From NCBI RefSeq assembly GCF_026213295.1, contig NC_079419.1, forward strand, positions 17,544,728-17,608,727: DNA of 64,000 nucleotides, in the 5' to 3' direction. Of the stretch, positions 43,440 through 64,000 are shown one piece after another; positions within the stretch are counted from its first letter, which is position 1, and each line of letters begins with the position of its first letter. The translations under genes and the position numbers were made by a program. Below the pieces are notes generated by a model. That model was not told the origin of the DNA. It searched no databases and saw only the letters and a program-made list of their open reading frames with translations. The DNA is from Gadus chalcogrammus (lineage: Eukaryota > Chordata > Actinopteri > Gadiformes > Gadidae).

Positions 43440-46400
43440 TTAATTAGTTTTGTTTTAATATTTTTCATATATGTATGTATAGATTTATATACATTTAAAA
43501 AGTAATTGAAAAAGTCTCATGATTTATCCAAATTCTCAGATACTACGCAAGAGGGAGCAGAGAGAATGACGTGGTCAGACGGTTTGTGGCAGATATGTCC
43601 TTTTATTAGGAAGCCGGTCACAATCAGGCTGCATTCCAGCTCCACGTATTCCTCATTTAGTACAATTAATGATAAGAAACAACCTCGGTAGAAAATAACT
43701 CTCTCATGCAAATTCTGTGTTCTCACTACATTCATATTGGTTGCAGATGTATACACAAGCTGTTAAAAAATAAAGTTCAATGAGTAGTCAATACATAGTC
43801 TTTGAATCTTAAAAAAAGAAACTGGACAAACGGGACTTGTAACATCAAAGAGACACGTGCTGGCACAATAAAGACTCACCGTCATGCAGTTGTAATTATT
43901 TCTATTCACAGGGTGGGCGTCGCTGCATGGGCTCAGAGATGAGTCGGCATGCGGCATGCATGCGTCTGGTCTTACATGTGCCCTTTTGTGCTTGAATAAA
44001 GATTGGTGTGTGTATGTGTGTGTGTGCACACGCACGTGTGTGATTGCCGTGGCCTGTGCAGTGGTCCACGTATGCAATAGGCCTATGAGGGTTGAGATTG
44101 AATCATTATGGGGTTTTGACATTTAATTTGGTTTGTACAAAACAAAACAGAGTGTGCCTCTTGGGGAACTCAGATGACATGGTGGGATTGTTTTGAGACG
44201 GTACGTCTGCTCATCATGGGTGGGTGGAGAATGTCCTGGAGTTTTCAATGTTAGAGGAACATGAACCCGTTTCATCCACTTAAAGGGCCGGTTCATCTGC
44301 CAGAAAACCCAGAATTGAACAAACGTAAGACCCATGTGACTACGGCATGGCTAGAGATCTCTGAGTGGGGACCTCTTTCATATCTGAGAGAAAAGACTCA
44401 CCAACATTCATCCTTGGTTATTTGGTCAAACTCAACAGTTTTCAGTGAGCCAAAGGTACAACAAAGCCTAGCAGTCCAAACCCAACTTAGTTCAGTGAAG
44501 TTTAGACACTACTACTCTATTTGTGTACAGTTAAAACAAAAGAAAAACATTTTCCAACGGATGAATACTTTAAACACAATGCACCGTTGCACACCTCAAT
44601 TGTCTCATAACATATCTTTTTGAATAGGTGCTAAGATGGCGTTAAAAATTATGCAGTTTGGTTCACTTCATTGACGCAGTGGGTCGTGTTTCACCACTGT
44701 GCATAATAAGATGCAAGGATAAGGGGATATTTTATTTCTCTCCTTTCTCTAAATATAATTCAGTAAGAAGTTCTGGTCCACTCCAGCTTTGTGATTAAAA
44801 AAGCTAAGATCTGATCATCTAAGATATGGGCCCGTACCTCTGAAATGAAACGGGCTGACAAAAATACTTCAGGAATGTGAAGTCAACCCGTTCATGGAAG
44901 AAAAAACGTTTGAACCAAAACCAATCTAAAAAAGTTCTCACGGATCTGAATATTGCAGTTGATACTCCATAGGCGTAGCATACACTTGTTTACGTAAGTA
45001 CCATATATTGCTCCCAATCTCAGAGCCATTTTTTTTCCCTCACATATTTTACAATCAGCCCTATATACACACAAACACACACACACACACTCAATGTCAA
45101 ACAACACAACAATTCTCACAGAGGATTGGCTCGACAGCTTGGGTGAACTTACAGACAAATGCAGCTATTGCCTTGAGAAGTGGCTTTAGATTTGGGAGAG
45201 TGGAGACAGTTTTCAGGACAAACAACACATTTGATATGTCCCTCCAGAAAGCATTAGTCGGGCTAGTATCTCTGTATTGCTTGTGTTGGTGGACGCCCCC
45301 GCTTGTTGGCGCACGAACACTGGCCCTGAGCCCAGGAACTGAAGGGCCACAGCCAAAACACCCCCTCGAGAAGGGAGCGCAGAATTCCCCCAATGTTTAC
45401 CATCGGCAAATGTTAATATTTCTACAAAAGGCTTTCTTGCCACCACTCACTTGAGTCGCTTGGCCAAACTCTTTTATCGTCTGCAGACGGTCAATGTGTT
45501 TTCGTATCTCGATAAAGGTAGCGTTTCAAGGAGGACACACAGCGACAACATTTTGCAGTGATCTTCCAACCGTAACCATGATCAGTATAAACCAGCGGGT
45601 GGCGTCGGACATCAAGTCTACTGATTCTGTAGTAGCCCTTTTGAAGAAAATGTGCATTCAGGGGGGTAATAGAGGATGGCAGCAAGCAAGGGGGATGCCG
45701 TCGTTTAGGGGCACTCTGTGATATTGCTCTGTTGGCTTAAAAAGAAAAAAAAGAAAGGGCCCACCAAAGAATCTGTCTATATACACAATATGGCCGTAAC
45801 ATAAACCTCTCTACGTTACCTCCCACCAACTAAGTGTAAAACATTGCACCCCAGACCACTGTTCCCCTGCCTTGTTGATCCATGGCTGTGAAGGCTATAG
45901 CGTTGCTAGTACACCTCCTGTTATAGCGAGTGAATATATGCACAATGTACACGAACACGAGGGGCTCCCGGCGAGAGTGACCGCGGCGGCGGCGAGTCTG
46001 TACATCGGTGGCCCGGTGTTGGCCAGTGAATCACAGTGTTCTTGGGATCAACATGCAGGCGGGGAGTGGCACAGGACTGGTGCGGGGGTCACAGGGGGGG
46101 TCTAGGGTGTCCGCTCTGTCGATGTTTATTGTACAGTTCAGGGGGAGGGGGAAGGGGATCTGGGAATGTGTGTCCTTATGATGCCAACCGGTACACGACC
46201 ACCCCAGCACACCGGGGAATGACCAAGCAACACAAAGACATGTTGGATGGATGCAGAGAGTGAGAGAGAGAGGGGGGGGGGGGGGTGATTGGATTGAGAG
46301 AGACAGAGAGAAAGAGGCAGAGTGAGAGAGACAGATAGAGAGTGATGCTGAGAGAGATTCAGAGTGGCAGAGCGCAAGAAAACGCGAGCGGCACAATGAG

Positions 46401-47307
46401 AGAGAGAGAGAGTAAGAGAGAGGCAGAGGAAGACTTATGGGAAGCCATCAGTCTGGGGCAGACAGGCAGACAGACAGACGTATAGACACAGCATAGCTAG
46501 TTAAGTACTGAGTCCGCTTACGGAATCAGAGAAGCAAAAGTGCAAAGTAGTCTTTATCAAACTATGAATGTGGTGCGTTGTCTCGATCGTCTTTTATTAT
46601 AATACATCATTGTTGAAAATGTACAGCTTATAAAAGTTAGGGTATGATATAATGACGCTTGTGTGTGCGTTTGTTTTTGTGTAGGATTGGGTGCATATGG
46701 ACAGGTGCTCGCTGATCTATGGCTAACTAGCACTAACTCAAAGAGGAGGGAACATGTGATGCTTATCTGTCTCTCTGCGCGTTCCTGTGAGAACACTGCG
46801 AGTGGGTTTGTTGCATAATGTATGCAGATAGACTTTGTACACTATAGCGTTGTCTCGCGCGTGTGTGTGTGTGTATTGCAACCGCGGTCGTCACCTTTGT
46901 GAATGTGTGGTGGCAGTGCATACATCAGGGTATACATCAGTGCAAGGGCGGTCATCTGTAAATCAAGGGGGCATCAGGGACTCATCTTCCACTCAAGAGA
47001 ACGCTGTGTGGAAGGTGTTCTACATGATTGACTCCGCCCTCATGTCATTTTTGTTTGTGGGCGGGAGAGGGGGGGGTGGGTCGAGGGGGAGGGTTTGTCT
47101 GTGGGTGGGTGGGTGGTGTAACAACTCCCCCCCCCACTCAACACGTAAATGTACGCCCTTGCATAGATGCATACTCCCAAACCAATCGGCGGGATTTTGT
47201 CCTCAAAAGTCTTTTTTTTGTGCACACCTCATTTATTTATTTTCCCGCACCACCCCCACACTCCCCCGCGATCCCTGACTTCCTCCCCCCCCCCCCCGGT
47301 CCCCCCC
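43440..47307 (-). other. unc13a: Downstream of the unc13a stop: 3'UTR and flank
   Basis: No coding exon is recognisable on either strand. Mammalian UNC13A has a 3'UTR of several kb, so much of this could be UTR. Minus-strand AATAAA hexamers lie at 47232-47241 (two overlapping, about 70 nt after the stop), 46593-46598 and 43602-43607; which is used is unknown. It contains a GA-rich tract (46256-46425). Confidence 0.45.
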
Positions 47308-62640
<15,333 letters not shown>

Positions 62641-62763
62641 TTGTGTTCACAGACAGGGACAATGAACAGGATTCGGTGGAAAATACGAGGGAAGAAGATA
62701 GATATTAGGATTATAATAAAGACCATGTGTGAGCATGTGAGCAGGCTGTAGGCATGGGTGTGG

Positions 62764-62900
<137 letters not shown>

Positions 62901-62910
62901 AGTGTGTAAG

Positions 62911-63070
62911 ATACTTACAATCACCTAAAAAATAAAAAGGAAGAAAAGGCAAAAGCATGCGTTAATGCGATAATGCGCTCAATGCATTATCAAAATTAAA
63001 ATACGTTTCACAAGCTGAATTAAAAAGGGAAAATAAGAAATGGGACATTGAATAGTGTGTGTATCTGTGT
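62911..63070. repeat. Duplicated intronic block, copy B
   Basis: The shorter copy of 51403-51614. The GTGATT cassette with splice signals is kept at 62919-62924. Both sides are (GT)n tracts (62768-62900 and 63058-63250). It lies in the unc13a intron upstream of the 62423-62497 exon. Confidence 0.9.
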
Positions 63071-63160
63071 GTGTGTGTGTGTGTACGCGTGTGTGTTTGT
63101 GTATATTGGTGTGTGTGTTTCTGTGTGTATGTGTGTGTGTGTGTCTCTGTGTGTGTGTAC

Positions 63161-63208
<48 letters not shown>

Positions 63209-63250
63209 TTGTGTGTTTATGTGTGCGTGCGTGTGTGTGTGTGTGTGTCT

Positions 63251-64000
63251 GCATGTATCTCCGGTGGAGCAGACATGGTGCGGTAGTGACCTCTGGAAGA
63301 GAGCCGCTTAATCTATTACACCTGAGCTCACTCGGTCAGCATCTGAAATGTCTAATTTATAGGCCGTCAGCAAACCCGGCCGCACGGTTTGAAACTACCC
63401 AGAAAGAAAGTGGCAGCCAGAGACATGGATAAAGAATTCCTGTCAGAGCAACTTCCATTTGTAGTGATCAGCTCAAGGTGTGAGCACCGCACCCCTCTAT
63501 GTGAGGGGAATTAAACTGCATGGGTAGGACTCCAGCGTCAGCACTATTACCACGGTACAGGGAGACACACTGTCACACACAGCTGCGGGGGTATGGAAGC
63601 ATATATGTAGCAAAATTCAAATGGCAATGCAATTTGGAATTCCATTATGCATTTGACAATGCATTATGCAATTTTATAATGTAATTTGTAAATACGTTAT
63701 TCAAAGTGTATTTTAAAATGCAAAGTGACAATGCAATCCTCAATTAAATTTGCAAAAGTTCTAACAATACAAATAGAATAACATTTTGTCAAATTCTTTG
63801 AGTTCCTTTATACAAATTGAAAAGCTATAGCGTCCCCGTGATTGCAATCCACTTCGCCACGCTCCGTGTGTTGCGATATTCAAATGACATTTCAATCCGC
63901 AAAACGGAATCCAAAACGGAATCCAAAGAGGGAATCCAAAGAGGAATCCAAAGAGGAATCCAAAAAGTCAATATGCAAAGTGGCAAACGTATCAGCCAAT
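63251..64000. other. Intronic or upstream sequence of unc13a with repeat-like segments
   Basis: No unc13a exon is recognisable here. From 63600 the sequence repeats ATGCAAT/TGCATTATGCAA motifs. At about 63900-63966 there are tandem copies of GGAATCCAAA with an optional AGAG spacer. It probably is part of an interspersed repeat cut by the window edge. Confidence 0.5.

Overview
This window is vertebrate nuclear DNA, almost certainly from a ray-finned (teleost) fish. It holds three genes on the plus strand (tcf3, mbd3, mex3d) and the 3' two thirds of unc13a on the minus strand. Exons are short, with GT-AG introns. The introns carry very long dinucleotide repeats (AC, GT and GA runs of 75 to 345 bp) and many C or G homopolymers of 13 to 25 bases. 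That repeat load resembles what is known of cod-like (gadiform) genomes, but the species is my inference and cannot be proven here.

Layout. Positions 1-1212 are upstream or intron-1 sequence of tcf3. tcf3 (E2A) runs from 1255 to 20309. Every coding exon could be placed in a consistent phase (630 aa), including the two alternative bHLH exons, E12-type (16884-17131) and E47-type (19408-19655). Its 3'UTR runs to about 23990. A small unrecognised transcription unit with a TATA box may lie at 24390-25915. mbd3 (27467-31066; 238 aa) encodes an MBD3 whose first exon supplies only about five residues, so the N-terminal half of the methyl-CpG-binding fold is missing. mex3d (33525-36697; 648 aa) encodes two KH domains and a RING finger, followed by a 3'UTR of about 4.4 kb that contains a MITE-like element. 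From about 41140 to 42655 there is a direct duplication of about 300 bp around an AT-rich 122-124 bp tandem array. unc13a lies on the minus strand from 62497 (or 62640) to 47308, convergent with mex3d. All 28 coding exons from just before the C1 domain to the stop were placed in phase (1174 aa: C1, C2B, MUN, C2C). The N-terminal part lies beyond the right edge.

Function. TCF3 is a bHLH transcription factor, MBD3 a NuRD chromatin subunit, MEX3D a cytoplasmic RNA-binding E3-like protein, and UNC13A the presynaptic vesicle-priming factor. They do not form one pathway. The order tcf3, mbd3, mex3d on one strand is conserved microsynteny with human chromosome 19p13.3.

The most unusual signals are these. 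(1) A 6-nt microexon-like cassette (GTGATT between perfect splice signals) occurs twice, about 11.5 kb apart, in two unc13a introns inside a duplicated block. (2) A 124-nt unc13a exon is bracketed within 5-9 nt by complementary (UG)n and (AC)n tracts. (3) A 119-nt intron sits inside the mex3d KH coding exon, with direct repeats at its ends. (4) The mbd3 product lacks half of its MBD. (5) tcf3 has a built-in frame check that enforces mutually exclusive bHLH exons.
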